From Notolepis coatsorum (Eukaryota > Chordata > Actinopteri > Aulopiformes > Paralepididae): a stretch of DNA of 64,000 nucleotides. This document shows, piece by piece, positions 12,001 through 24,100 of the stretch. The stretch's first letter is position 1. Every line of letters begins with the position of its first letter. The DNA is taken from positions 53,348,669 through 53,412,668 of the forward strand of contig OZ020592.1 of the NCBI GenBank assembly GCA_963971535.1, given 5' to 3'. The position numbers were made by a program, and so were the translations under genes. The notes below the pieces were generated by a model. The model saw nothing but the letters and a program-made list of their open reading frames with translations, did not search any database and was not told the DNA's origin.

Positions 12001-15000
12001 TTCCAGTGGTCACCAACCTTTAAGCCCAAGATCACTTTTTTTTGGTGAAGGCAAGATCTACCTATTGAAGCGTTGAGAGAAAAAGACAGCCAAGATTGTA
12101 CTTTAAACTAAATGACTTTTATTTGCCTGTATTCTAATTACATGCAATGCTTTGGTCCAACATTAAAACGTCAAAGTAGAACTGTAATATATACTTTCTC
12201 ATATTATTAACATTGACAAACATATTTACAATTAGCATTTTATAAAGTAGAACTGTAATGTGTACTTTCTCAGTCAGTGCTAAGTGCAGTCATCTTATGC
12301 AGAATCACTTTTCACATCAAAACAAAAGTAGAACTGTAATGTGGACTCTCATATTATTAACATTATAAAATGCTAATTGTAAATATGTTTGTCAAAGTAG
12401 AACTGTAATATGTACTTTCTCAGTCAGTGCTAAGTGCAGTCATCTTATGCAGCATCACTTTTCACATCAAAACAAAAGTAGAACTGTAATGTGGACTCTC
12501 AGGGAAAGATCTAAAAAAATTAAAAATTAAAACTTTTTTTTATTTATTTTTTTTTCAGGGAAAGATCTACATGGAAAGTCTCAAAGATCCATCAGTCGAT
12601 CGTGATCGACGGGTTGGTGACCACTGGTATATTCTATTATTTTATTGCACTGCACTATTTACTCTGTCTATTGCTTTTTATTACAGGTTCGAAACTGTCT
12701 GGTTTTAAACTGTAGATGACATTGAACTGTTAAACAGTAATCCAGAACTATTTTATTGCACTGTAAAAAACGGATTTTATATGTCTACACTTTGTGCTCA
12801 TTTCATGTCTAGTCTATTCTACTAAAACTGAATCAAACCATAAACAAAGTGGCCTGTTGGGATGTTAGATCCTAATGTGAAAAACTGTGATTTTATGTCT
12901 GCACTTTGTGCTCATTTTACCCTTGCTATTATTTAACTTTAACCACTATCCGCTGGGTGCATACTATGACCTTTATCATGTTTTGTAACAGATTACAGAA
13001 ATTCAAGAAGATTAATATATCTGCATTATTTTATCCCACTTTATGCTTTGCTCTTGCTGCTTGTTTTACACTGATTTTATGTCTTATTTCTTACTAAAGC
13101 ACTTTGAGCTGCAATCCCCTGTATGAAAGGTGCTATACAAATAAAGTTATTATTATTATTTTTTATGCAATTACTCGATTAATCAATGGAATAAAGATTT
13201 TAATACTCAATTAGTAAAATAATAAAAAATTATTAAAGAATTAAAATCGATAGCTGTAGCCCTAGGTTACCGGCAGCCATTTTGGAAGAGAGAAGACTAC
13301 ACAAACTACACTTGCAACGGCATTGAAGACGAATTGGCAAAAAACAGATCTTTGCACTCAGCACAGATAGCTGGACCTCTCGGGCAACAGAGTTGCCTCA
13401 CTGTGAAGTCCGCTATATGTTGGATTGTGAGACGAAGAGTACAGTACTCCAGACTCCTCCCTTGTATGAAAGTCATACAAGCGCTCGGCAGAGGAGTTGA
13501 CAAATGCAGTGACTGAGTGGAAGTTGGAGAGTCCAAACATGACACTCCCAGTAACCACAGATAACGCAGCAAATAGTGTATTTTTTATTTATTTATATTT
13601 GTATACATTTATTTATTTTATATTATACAATACACCAGGAATTTGTCTGAATGGAAAGAATTTATTATCTTTCTAATAAGCAAAATAAAGAAATTATTTG
13701 GGTATAAATAGCAGCATTTATTGTTACTCAGCTGAAAGAGTTGTACCCTCTCATTGGCGAGGTGTAACGTGTGGGAGGCTCACACTACCCCCGCTATTTC
13801 CTGTCTCTGCTGTGCAGGCGTCCCCCAACCGACCTGTAGGAGTCGCTGTCCACAACGTCCAGATTACCACCCATCGACTTCCACCCGCTGACTTTGCCAA
13901 TTGAGCCAGTATGACGGCCAGCCCAAGCCTGGGGGGCAACGCCGAAAGCCGGATTTGAACCCGGTGTCTTTTGTTGCGTTGGTGACGAGCGCAATGTCCG
14001 CTGCGCCACCCAGCCGGCAGCTGCCCATTATAATTGTCTAATTTTCATAAAAATAAATGACAGCTAAACTTGTATGGAATGACTGAGTCATGGCTAAACC
14101 TGGACATCCTCTCATAGTATGCGTCCATTAACTCTCCACGTGTCATCTTGTCATCTCACCTTCATGCTGAGGCTGGTCTTGGAGCCGGTGAATGACAGCA
14201 CCTTGATCTTGACCTTTTGACCCTTGTTGACCACGTCTGCCACGTTGGCCACACGGCCCTCTCTGCGCAGCTCTGAGATGTGCACCAATCCCTCCCACCG
14301 TTTCCTACAAAATGGAAAACACGGCACTGGTTTGTCAGTGGAAAATGTATTAGGACCAGAGCAAAGATAACGGCGCCTGGATTCAATTTATTCTCCTCCC
14401 CATGTTTTCAATTCAATTCAATATTCGGTTCAACGCCACTCTATTAAGTCCCCATGGGGGCGATTCATTTCAGGGTAAGCGGCGTGCTTCAAGCAGACAG
14501 CAATCTGCCAATAGATATAAAAACACAAATAGAGTAGGAGACGGAGAATAATTCATTTTGCTGCACTACGGATCTGTACGAGGTGATGATTGCCCCTAAA
14601 TCATCTCTAAAAATGAGCACAGGATGTTCTGCCATCATCCTGTTCACTAGGTCTTAACTAGGGATGGGCACAGCTAGTGTTTTCCAAGATCGAGTACTCG
14701 CAGGAATTACTCAAGTAGTGCTTGAGTACTTGTTTAGGGAAATGCATTTTTAGAAGGCATCTTAAAGCGCATTGCACGGAGTCACACACACAACAGATTT
14801 AATTATGTCTCGCTCTGCGGACATAATGCACAGCAATACGTGCATCGTCAAGTCAAAACAGGTATCTCTGCTTTTGGAACGGCATGTCGGTATCAATACC
14901 AGACTATGAACACTACACAAACAGCTGTTTTTATCTTTTAGAATGATAACGCTAATCTAGCTTTCAACGTAACAACGGTTTCACTGTACGCTCTCTGACT

Positions 15001-18000
15001 GGTGCCTTGTGGGGTTTCAGAGTGAGATTTCTGTTTCAAAGACACAAACAAGCAGTCAAGCACCCTAAAAAAACACTTGAGTTCAGTTGAAACAACACTG
15101 AATACTCAAGTAATCGATTACTCACGCCCATTCCTAGTCTTAACCTTAGTGAGCCAATGTTAACATTGTTTGTTTTTGCCTATATACAAAGAAAAATAAA
15201 ACAGCCAGGCCTGGTCATATGGAAAGGCCAACCTGTGCCACTATGATGCCATATCATGTCCAAGTTGTATTCATAACATTCAGTATTCAAAACATGACAA
15301 TAACTTTATACGAACCTCAGTCCCTCCAGCTGTACAAAGCATCCAAACTGCATGATGCTGGTGATTTTGCCGTTGTAGATGTCTCCCACGGAAGGCTCTT
15401 CAGGCGGGGGTCGGTCTACATGTTTGTCTTTCCAGCGGTCCGGGTCTTGCTCCCTCTCTCGGTCCCTGTCCATGTCCTTGTCCTTGTCCATGTCCATGTC
15501 CATGTCCTTGTCCTTGTCCTTGCGGGGGCTGGGAGAGCGCTCCGACCAGCGGGAAGACCGCTCTCGTCTTTTGCCCCGGTCGCGGTCTCTTTCTCGATCC
15601 CTGTCCCTGGGGCGGTCGCGTTCCCTGGAGCGAGACCTGGACCGGGAACGATTGCGTCTTTTCCTGTCCCTGTCTCTCTCCCTATCCCTGTCGCGGTCTC
15701 TTTCCCGATCCCTGTCGCGGTCTCTCTCTCTGCTTCTGCTACGACTCCTGCTGTGTCGCCTCTTCTTGTCGGACCTGGGGGACGAATCATCAACATTACG
15801 ACAAAAACTGAGTAAAAGTACTTTCACCACACACATCTTTATTTTCTTTTCCAAGTAAAACTATGCAGCAAAAGACACAGTCGTCCCTATGCCCCAGGGT
15901 GGCGGAGCTAGCGTGAACCTCAGTGTGTGTTACGCTCTCACAGTGAAACTAGCGGTCAGGTTAAAAATAAGCAGCTGGCAACTCCACATATATCGGAAAA
16001 GGCATGTGGTACGCCCTCCCCGGCCTGACAGTGGGGTAGCACAACAACAAGGGGAACATTTTCAGCTCCAAATGGTCTGAACAGATTTTTTTTTATGCAA
16101 GTTTAGACAGATGATTTCCGCTCTTGCAAAGTCTGCTGATCCTCCGTACACGTTAACCCCAGTTCACACTAATAAGAGACCAGGCTGGAGCGCCTGGTAG
16201 AGCGAGGTTAACTAGGTTGAGATTTGACTTGTTAAGTCTTGGTACCTGCTCTTGCTGCTCTTAGATTCTGTTCCACTGACGCTGGGCATAAACATCTCCA
16301 ACTCCTTCATGGCATCAGCGGCTACCTTGTCATCATCCTCATCCAAGATCCTCTGGGATGGTTGAAAAGAAAAACATATTAGAAGCAACTAAAGCTGGAC
16401 AATAGTTTGATATATAACATTTAGCATGTGACTTATTGTATTTATTTTTTAGTTTTTAATGTATACAAACGAGCCAGGGGCGGCTAGAATGATCCGGATG
16501 ATGATTTAGAATGGGGATCAGAGGAAAAAGATCAAAGGATCTAAAAACGAGTGTACTCGTTATTGGCGCTCAACGCTTGTCGGCCAATAACGAGTATACT
16601 CGTGATTGGCGCTTAATGTGTTAAGGATAAAAAGTAAATATTAAAAGGATAAGGCCGGTGTAATTTCACAGCCTACGAAAAGACCAAAACCAACAATGCA
16701 TTTCTTCAACTTACAAGCTCATATCACTTATATCTCATATCCAGAAGTCATAGAACTCCATTATTCCAAAAACAAGTCACAGAGCCGTACTTTGTTTAGT
16801 ATAATAATGCATCATTGCGGGCGGCTGGGTGGCGCAGAGGACATTGCGCTCGTCACCAACGCAAGAGACACCGGGTTCTAATCCGGCTGTCGGCGTTGCC
16901 TCCGGCTTGGGCCGGCCGTCATTAGGGGTGGGAATCACCCGTTTCATCACGATATGATACGATATTGATTCTTTGGACAACGATACGATATTATCCGATA
17001 TCACACAGTCTGCCACGATACGATATGATTCGATTCAGGTGCCTGCGATCGATACGAGACGATATTATATGCCCATTTAACACAATCAGTAATATTTAAA
17101 TCAACAAAAAAAAAGGCAATGGAAATATCAGTTGACATTTTTATTTTTGAGCTCTTCCAGACATTTAAATGAAAAACAATCTATTGTTTTTAATACAAAT
17201 AGACCTCCTGTTCACTGTTTTTGGTTCGTTTTTCTTTTTTTCTCTATATTAATATCCTATTCACTGTCACAGAGCTGTATTTTGGCTGGAAAAGCCGGCC
17301 AGATCCTGTTAGTGGGGCTATCCCGAGAATGCACCCTCCTTCCCAGTCCCCACTTCTCTCTGCCTATGGCTCTGGGTTAGCTTGTTAGCTTAGGCTAACG
17401 TAACGTTATCTTCGATCTTTAACGCGACGTGGGCATAATGGAGTGGCGAGGATTGCAAAGCAGGTTAGATGCATTGGACCCGTTGCGGAATAAAACGGCA
17501 GGGACATGTTTTGGGTCACAGAATAGGCACACTAGTCTTGCTCGGCTCTGGGTTAGCTTGTTAGCTTACGCTAACTTAACGTTATCTTCGATCTTTAACG
17601 CGACATGGGCATAACGGAGTGGCGAGGATTGCAAAGCAGGTTAGATGCATTGAACCCGTTGCGGAATTAAACAGCAGGGACATGTTTTGGGTCACAGAAT
17701 AGGCACACTAGTCTTGTTCTAGTGACGCTCTAGACGCTACTGCTGTGTGCTGTTTATGTTAAACGGAGTTTCAAAACACTGGGCGCGGGGCGATGACGTC
17801 GCCGTCACGGGATTTTCAAAATAAGAGTATCGCAATATGAATCGATCTTTTTACGTTGAATCGATCCTATTTGATTATTGATAATAGATCGATATATCGA
17901 TCTGGATCGATGTATCGTCCCACCCCTAGCCGTCATACTAACTCAATTGGCAGAGTTAGCGGGTGGAAGTCAAAGGGTGGTAGTCTGGTCGTTGTGAACA

Positions 18001-21000
18001 GCGACTCCTACAGGTCGGTTGGGGCGCCGGCACAGCAAAGTCAGGAAAATGGCGGGGGCAATGTGTGCCTCCTACACGTTACTCCTCGCCAAATGAGAGT
18101 CCGCGCTGGCAGGTGAAAAGATGTGACAGGCTGCCTCCACATGTATCGGAGGGGACATGTGATGCAAGGCTTCTATCCTCCCTACAACCGGCCAGTGGGG
18201 GGAATATGCGAGCAACGATCAGGACAGGGGAGGGAGAATTGGCACGATAGGTAAATTGTTGCTCAGCTGATAGAGTTGTGCCCTTCCTGATGGCTTGTCG
18301 TACAGAACTTGTAAGTCGCTTTGGATAAAAGCGTCAGCTAAATGACTAAATGTAAATGTAAATGTAAATTGGGATGGGGAGAAAATCACAGAAAAAAAGA
18401 GAAAAAGTAGATTAAAAAAAATAAAAGAATCCATCATTGCGATGAACACGAGCATCGCAGTTTTTCCAGGTTCAGGCAAACTTGAGGAGATCGCCGTCAC
18501 ATCATGACGTCATTCCAGGGGGAAAACTATGATGTTTGTGTTCATCAGAATGAAAAAGTATACTGGCTCAGTGACAATGGAGTTCTAGGACTTCCGGATG
18601 GTCTTTTTGTAGCCTATGTTGACAATAAGAAAAAATGTATTTCTCAAACTAATTTCTAACATACTATACGAGTATATTTTCAGTTTGCTAATGTATCAGT
18701 ATCACACTTCCCATTATACAATGTAGTCCAATATGATCCTAAATGAATATTGATTGGATCATTGAACATGTGATTTCCCATGCCTGAGCAGATATCATGA
18801 TATATATCCATATATATATATATACATATTTTAAAGGTCTCCTTACTGAATGTTGTAATATTTTTCTCATTTCCCCCAGCCATAACTGCTTTCAAATCAT
18901 GTTTTGCAACTAGAATCACCATTTAAAAACAGGGAAAGCCGTTATGAGCTTTGGGTTTCACCATACTGCCTTCGTGCACAATGTTTTTAAACAAGATCAG
19001 CTTGAAAACACCTACCTTAGGCTGCAGGTCGTCTGCTCTGCAGAGCGCTGGGAACAGCTCCTTCAGCTTGTCCTTCTCAGACTTCTGCCTGACTGGTACC
19101 TCCGAGTCTGCTGGTAAATCAAGATGGAAGGTGATGAATTTCCCACAGGTAGTTCGGTTATTTTTGGTGGTGGCAAGCTGGGACAGTCTATACAATACTG
19201 TTTGTTGTAGGGATGGCACCGATCCGATACTCTGCATCGGTCCGATACTGGCCAAATTCACGGGATCGAATATCGGAAAAACACTTAAGTATTTTCCGAT
19301 CAGATACATGCTGTAAAGCGCACCATCACGTGAACAGTAGTAGCGCGACAACAACGCTATCGTTAGCTAAACGTGAGTCTTGTTAGCAGCGCGCCGCGAT
19401 CATGTCAGCTGTGTGGAGTTATTTTAAGCTCAAAGAAGAAAAGGGCAAAACAGCCTGTGGTGTTTGTTATGTTAATGCAGGGCACAAAATTTACTTTTTG
19501 ACTCACCGGTCAGTGGCAGGTAGATGGGAAAATTCTACCCGCCAAGCATATTTCTTACCGGCCAAAAGAAATACAAATTTTTGTGTCACATATACTATAC
19601 ATTTTTTTCCAGTACATTTCAAGTAGATAAGCTATTACGTTGAAGAATACACACTTAAAAGGAAAACTCCAACATTTTGGGAAATTAGCTTATTTGGCAT
19701 CTACCCTAGAGTTAGACAAGAAGATACCCTTTTTCTTCTCTGTGCATGCAGTAGAAGTAAGACACGCACCGTTAGCCTAGCTTAGCCATTAGCCTAGTTC
19801 CAAACGTCTTCCTACTCCTACTGCATGCACAGAGAAGAAAAAGGTATGTATCTTCTTGTCTAACTCCAGGGTAGATGGCAAATAAGCTAATTTCACAAAA
19901 TTTTGGAGTTTTCCTTTAAAGAGGCCAGAGTTACATTTGTACTCCCTCTCTCTCTCTGAAGTCCAAACTTCACAACACACAATCTAAAACCCCTCCCTAC
20001 CTCCCTCTCCCAAACCGTTCCTACAACTATTTTTTTATGTTGCATGATCATGTACATTTAGTTTGTATAATTTTAACATTTAAATATCAACATTATCTGG
20101 CAATCCTCAGTAAATACTATCAAACTCATGTTGTCTGGTCTTTTCCACGTGCACACACACACACACAGAAAGGGCTCCTTAATTGAACAAGTAGAGAGAG
20201 GGATGGAGAGAGCCCCGCTCCCCCTTTCTAACCTCGACTCAGCTGTTTTCTGTCTGAGCAGGATTGGCTAGTTTAGCTTAGCTAGCGGCTAACGTTATTT
20301 CCCCCCGATGGAAGTGAATGACTAGGATGCCAAGCTTGTTAGAAGCATTGGAATTTACACTGCACATAGAAACAGCATAAAAAAAAAGCTGGGACTGATT
20401 TAGTTCGCAAAATGCGAGTAGGGCTGGGCGATATATCGAGTATACTCAATGTATCGTGGCTTGTTCTACGTGAGATGTAGTAAATTACTATATCGTGAAC
20501 ATCGAGTATATGTTGTCACGTCGCGGCTGATATGAGACTTGCAGATCGTTCCTCTCATTTCATTATAGACAGACCAGCGCGGAGCTTCAATGACATGCAA
20601 TGGGCTAACGTTAGCTGATAAGTTAAACCATAATAGGCTAAGCTAACTAGCGTTAGCTCTTAGCTGCTAGCGTTAGCTCAAAGCGGACTCCACGATACTA
20701 GTTCCATTAGTGAGAAAAGGGGGTGGGATATATTGACGACAATTGACAAGAGGTTTAAAGATAACTTCATATTTATTAGTTATTCGTTTCTTTCATCCAG
20801 TTTCAATCTCCGTGTGTTCAACTTCCTGTTTACATTCGAGTGTGACATCATCGCCTACGGCAGCTTATACGCTCAAAACGCGTTCTCTCTCTCTCCCCCT
20901 TCCCTCCCTCTCTCTCTATCCTTCAACTCGACTCCTTCTCTGTCTTCCTTTTTTCTCTTTCTCTTTGGACCTGAGATGTTAGGTTATCTCAGTATTCAGT

Positions 21001-21107
21001 AGGCATTGATGTAATACCTGAAATATTCTAAAATCATTAAGTCTGCTATAAGCCATTATCCCTTTGTAAGGCTTTGTGTGCGATTATTATTTTCTCACAG
21101 TAGTGTG

Positions 21108-21138
<31 letters not shown>

Positions 21139-24100
21139 TTGGCTAAAGTGGATAGAAAACACAGTACTGTGCAAAAGTCTTTGGCACCCAATAGTTTTTA
21201 TATAAATTGTCTTAGATGTAAATACCGTAATTCCTCTAATAGTAACCCCGGTTTGTATTTGTTTCAACTGTAGCGGGTACCAGGCTTGTATTAGGAGGAG
21301 GCCTGTATAAGAGGGAGGCCTATATTTCAAATTTTCAAACGGATCATAATTAATAAATCAACATTTTGTGTCAGTTTGAACCCAGTAAAATGTACTGGGT
21401 TCATTTATTGAAACCAAGTACTGTATGAAATAGTAAACAGTGCAATTACAGGTGGTCACTGGTCATTTCAACATTTTCAAAGTGAAATCAAGTAACTAGC
21501 TCAGTATGCAGCTCAGTATATTAGTAACCCGGCTTGTATTAGGAGGCCGGCTTATAATTGCTTAGCTCAAGAGCGCACCCGGCCATTAATAGAGACCCGG
21601 CTTGTATTTGAGACCCGGTTACTATTAGAGGAATTACGGTACATTTTTTTATTAGTGTGTTAGTAGACTACTCTTAGTACATTTTCATTTAATTATTTTT
21701 TAAAGCATCTTCATGGTTTAATAATGGAAACATATTTTGCAGGGACTTATTATAATCATCATATTGGCATGACTGTATGCATCAAAGGGTTAAATCAAGC
21801 ATTTTTAAGTGCTTTAGAGGAAATGTCAAAATATCGAGATATCATTTAGAGGCCATATCGCCCAGCCCTACTCTGGAGCTATGCTATTATGTCTTCACAC
21901 ATGGACGTTTGTCACGTTTCACAAGCTGTTGTTGTTGGGCGTATACGTAGCTACCTTGGGCTACTTCTGATTGGCGAGCAATGAGAGCACAGCACTTCTG
22001 ATTGGTAAGCATGACTGGCACGCAAGAAAAAAACTTGAATCAAACTCGCTGTATAACGTATCCCAAATCGCAGGCTTTGCGATTTGCTAAAAGGCGACCG
22101 TCGTAAGACCAAAACACACCGCAGTTTTAATGATTTATTATTTATATTTTCATTTTGTTACCCGCCACATGGCGGACAGACCTCTCAGTGTCACTTGCCA
22201 AATCTAAAATATGCCCGCCATTGGCGGGTGGCGGGCTCCAATTTCATGCCCTGGATGTGTGCACGCTAATACGACAGAGTACAGGCCACCATACTGGGGT
22301 CACAGTCAGGTAGACTACTAGAGTTAGGAGCGGATTAGCTAAAGAGTTAACAGAATAAAGACACTCGCAAAAACAAATATAGAGGACTCACGCGTGTATA
22401 CTTGTGGAATAACACGACACAGCCGAGTATCATCTGCAACGCAACGGTGGCAGCAACACTGGAAACTCCATGGACTTAATTAAACACTTCATGGAAACGG
22501 AGTAACATTATGTCAAGTTCATACGTGCAACGGATGCAGAGAGGAAACGTTTTGCAGCAGCAGTTAACGTTGCTTGAAACCCTTCAGAAGTGCGAGAAAC
22601 TCCCTGCAGACGGTAACAAAGCAATGCTTATAACCGAGAAAATAACCAAATGTATTGTGCAGGACAAACAGCCCCTTTCTGTTGTTGAAAATGTAACGTT
22701 AGGTATCCAACGCTTAGCCGACACTGCTATTCCAAATAAGTACAATGTTGTGTTTCTTTTTCAAATGTAGCCAAGAGTATAACCATAACCCTATTATAAA
22801 AACAGCAGTCAAAGTGTATATTTTCAGCACTACGTTTGTTTACCAATGATTTTTAAATCTCTGCGCATTGCACCGGAAAATGCGAGGACAGGAAGCAGTC
22901 ATGAAATCGCTGTAGTCTTATTGAATAAAGTTTATTTTTCTGTCTTGTTTACAGACAAATCAAACACACCTGTGTGGTCTTACAAAAGGAAAAGAAAAAA
23001 AAATCACAAATGTACATATTCAAGCCAAGGCAAGCTCACACACAAAATCCAAAATCATTAACTTATTAACTAAAAGATTTTAAGAAAATAAAAAGCAGCA
23101 GCACTGTATTTCTTTTTTAGGGGAGTAAGACATTTGTTTCAGTTTTAGCATGTTTTATAGATGGCTAGGTTAAACACAGGTTTTTGTTTTTAAGAGGGGG
23201 GGGGGGGGTAGTATCGGTATCGGCCAATACTCTGTGGTATCGGACATGAAAAAGTGGTATCGTGCCATCCCTAGCTTGTTGTATTTCCCGGCACCAACAG
23301 GAGGGTGTATTCCAGCTGTGAGCTGGTGACTGAAGGGTGGCTGATATTACATATACGGTGTCCACCATCTGTGGTTATGTGCCCTTGAGCAAGGCACTGG
23401 TCCCCCAAACTGCACTCCGACCTCTCTGATGAAACACACTGTATGAATTAGGGCTGGGCGATATGACGATATTATATAAATATCGGGTACAGTTCATTAA
23501 CGATACACTTTTTAAACGTATCGTGGATATCGTGATGTTTTGCCCAAGAGGATTGTGTCGCGTCAATCTGGTCCACACGTTGACACTTTTGAACAGCGCC
23601 GCCCCACACACACACACTACTGCATCAAAGTTACTATTTATGATAACAAAGGCATTCGTTTTGTGGCATTAACGTTATATAGTTACACTTTCAATAACAT
23701 CAGCGTATTTACATAGCAACGTCCGAGGTCGACCTAGATATAGCAAGCATTAGTCGTTCTCGTTCATATCTCAGCCCGTGCTGACTCAGTTGTGCCCATT
23801 CTGCGGTCTGTTAATAAAGTTTTCAATCAGACAGATGTATGGAAAGGCTTTTATTATAACATCCGTTGCAGTAAAATCATTATGCCGCCAGTCGTTTAGT
23901 CATTCTGCGGAGCTAAAAGCTAAACGTCGGCCGCGGCGAGCTACCGCTGCCATTGTTGTTGTCATTGAGCTCTCCAATGGCGGAAGTAAAAAATGAATAC
24001 GCGCTTGCCGATTGGTGCTAAGAACAGCAGGGCGGGTGCAAGCGGTGTGACGTAATTGGCAGACGCGACTGTCAATCAAAATGATTCTGTTTGCCGTCTG

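Larger units (their letters stand above)
16818..18410 (+). mobile_element. tRNA-derived SINE copy 2, split by a hAT element and an L2 tail
   Basis: Starts GGCGGCTGGGTGGCGCAGAG, has the B-box-like CCGGGTTCTAATCCGG, and resumes after the hAT (17929) with GCCGTCATACTAACTC and CAGCGACTCCTACAGGTCGG. It reaches a CACATGTATCGGAGGGGACA-containing tail. An L2 3' tail (18253-18370) is inserted near its end. Confidence 0.88.
19478..22253. mobile_element. nested hAT-like element (CAGGGCA termini)
   Basis: Begins CAGGGCACAAAATTTACTTT and ends GGGCTCCAATTTCATGCCCTG, inverted termini. It interrupts the BED-finger frame. Flanking octamers do not match, so the TSD is lost or the boundaries are slightly off. 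Confidence 0.65.
19208..23273. mobile_element. hAT element with transposase remnants, hosting nested elements
   Basis: Termini TAGGGATGGCACCGATCCGA and GTGGTATCGTGCCATCCCTA are inverted repeats. Flanking octamers GTTTGTTG (19200-19207) and GCTTGTTG (23274-23281) match at 7 of 8. The interior retains a BED-finger N-terminus (19402) and a second transposase piece (22510), separated by later insertions. It lies in dhx8 intron 3. Confidence 0.88.

Noticed and set aside
15219-15858. Several overlapping plus- and minus-strand frames of 120-200 codons
   Set aside because: They are shadows of the repetitive dhx8 RS exon in other frames; only the minus-strand frame with the S1 start matches a family.
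17429-17614. 61-codon plus-strand frame in the hAT element
   Set aside because: Falls across a tandem duplication and matches nothing I know.
20411-21878. 8-bp TSD for the element at 20419-21870
   Set aside because: Flanking octamers do not match; only the inverted ends support the call.
23900-23990. Minus-strand ATG followed by 17 codons rich in Arg/Ala, like a captured mitochondrial-type 5' exon
   Set aside because: It stops after 17 codons with no donor in a convincing place and I recognise no family; too weak to call.
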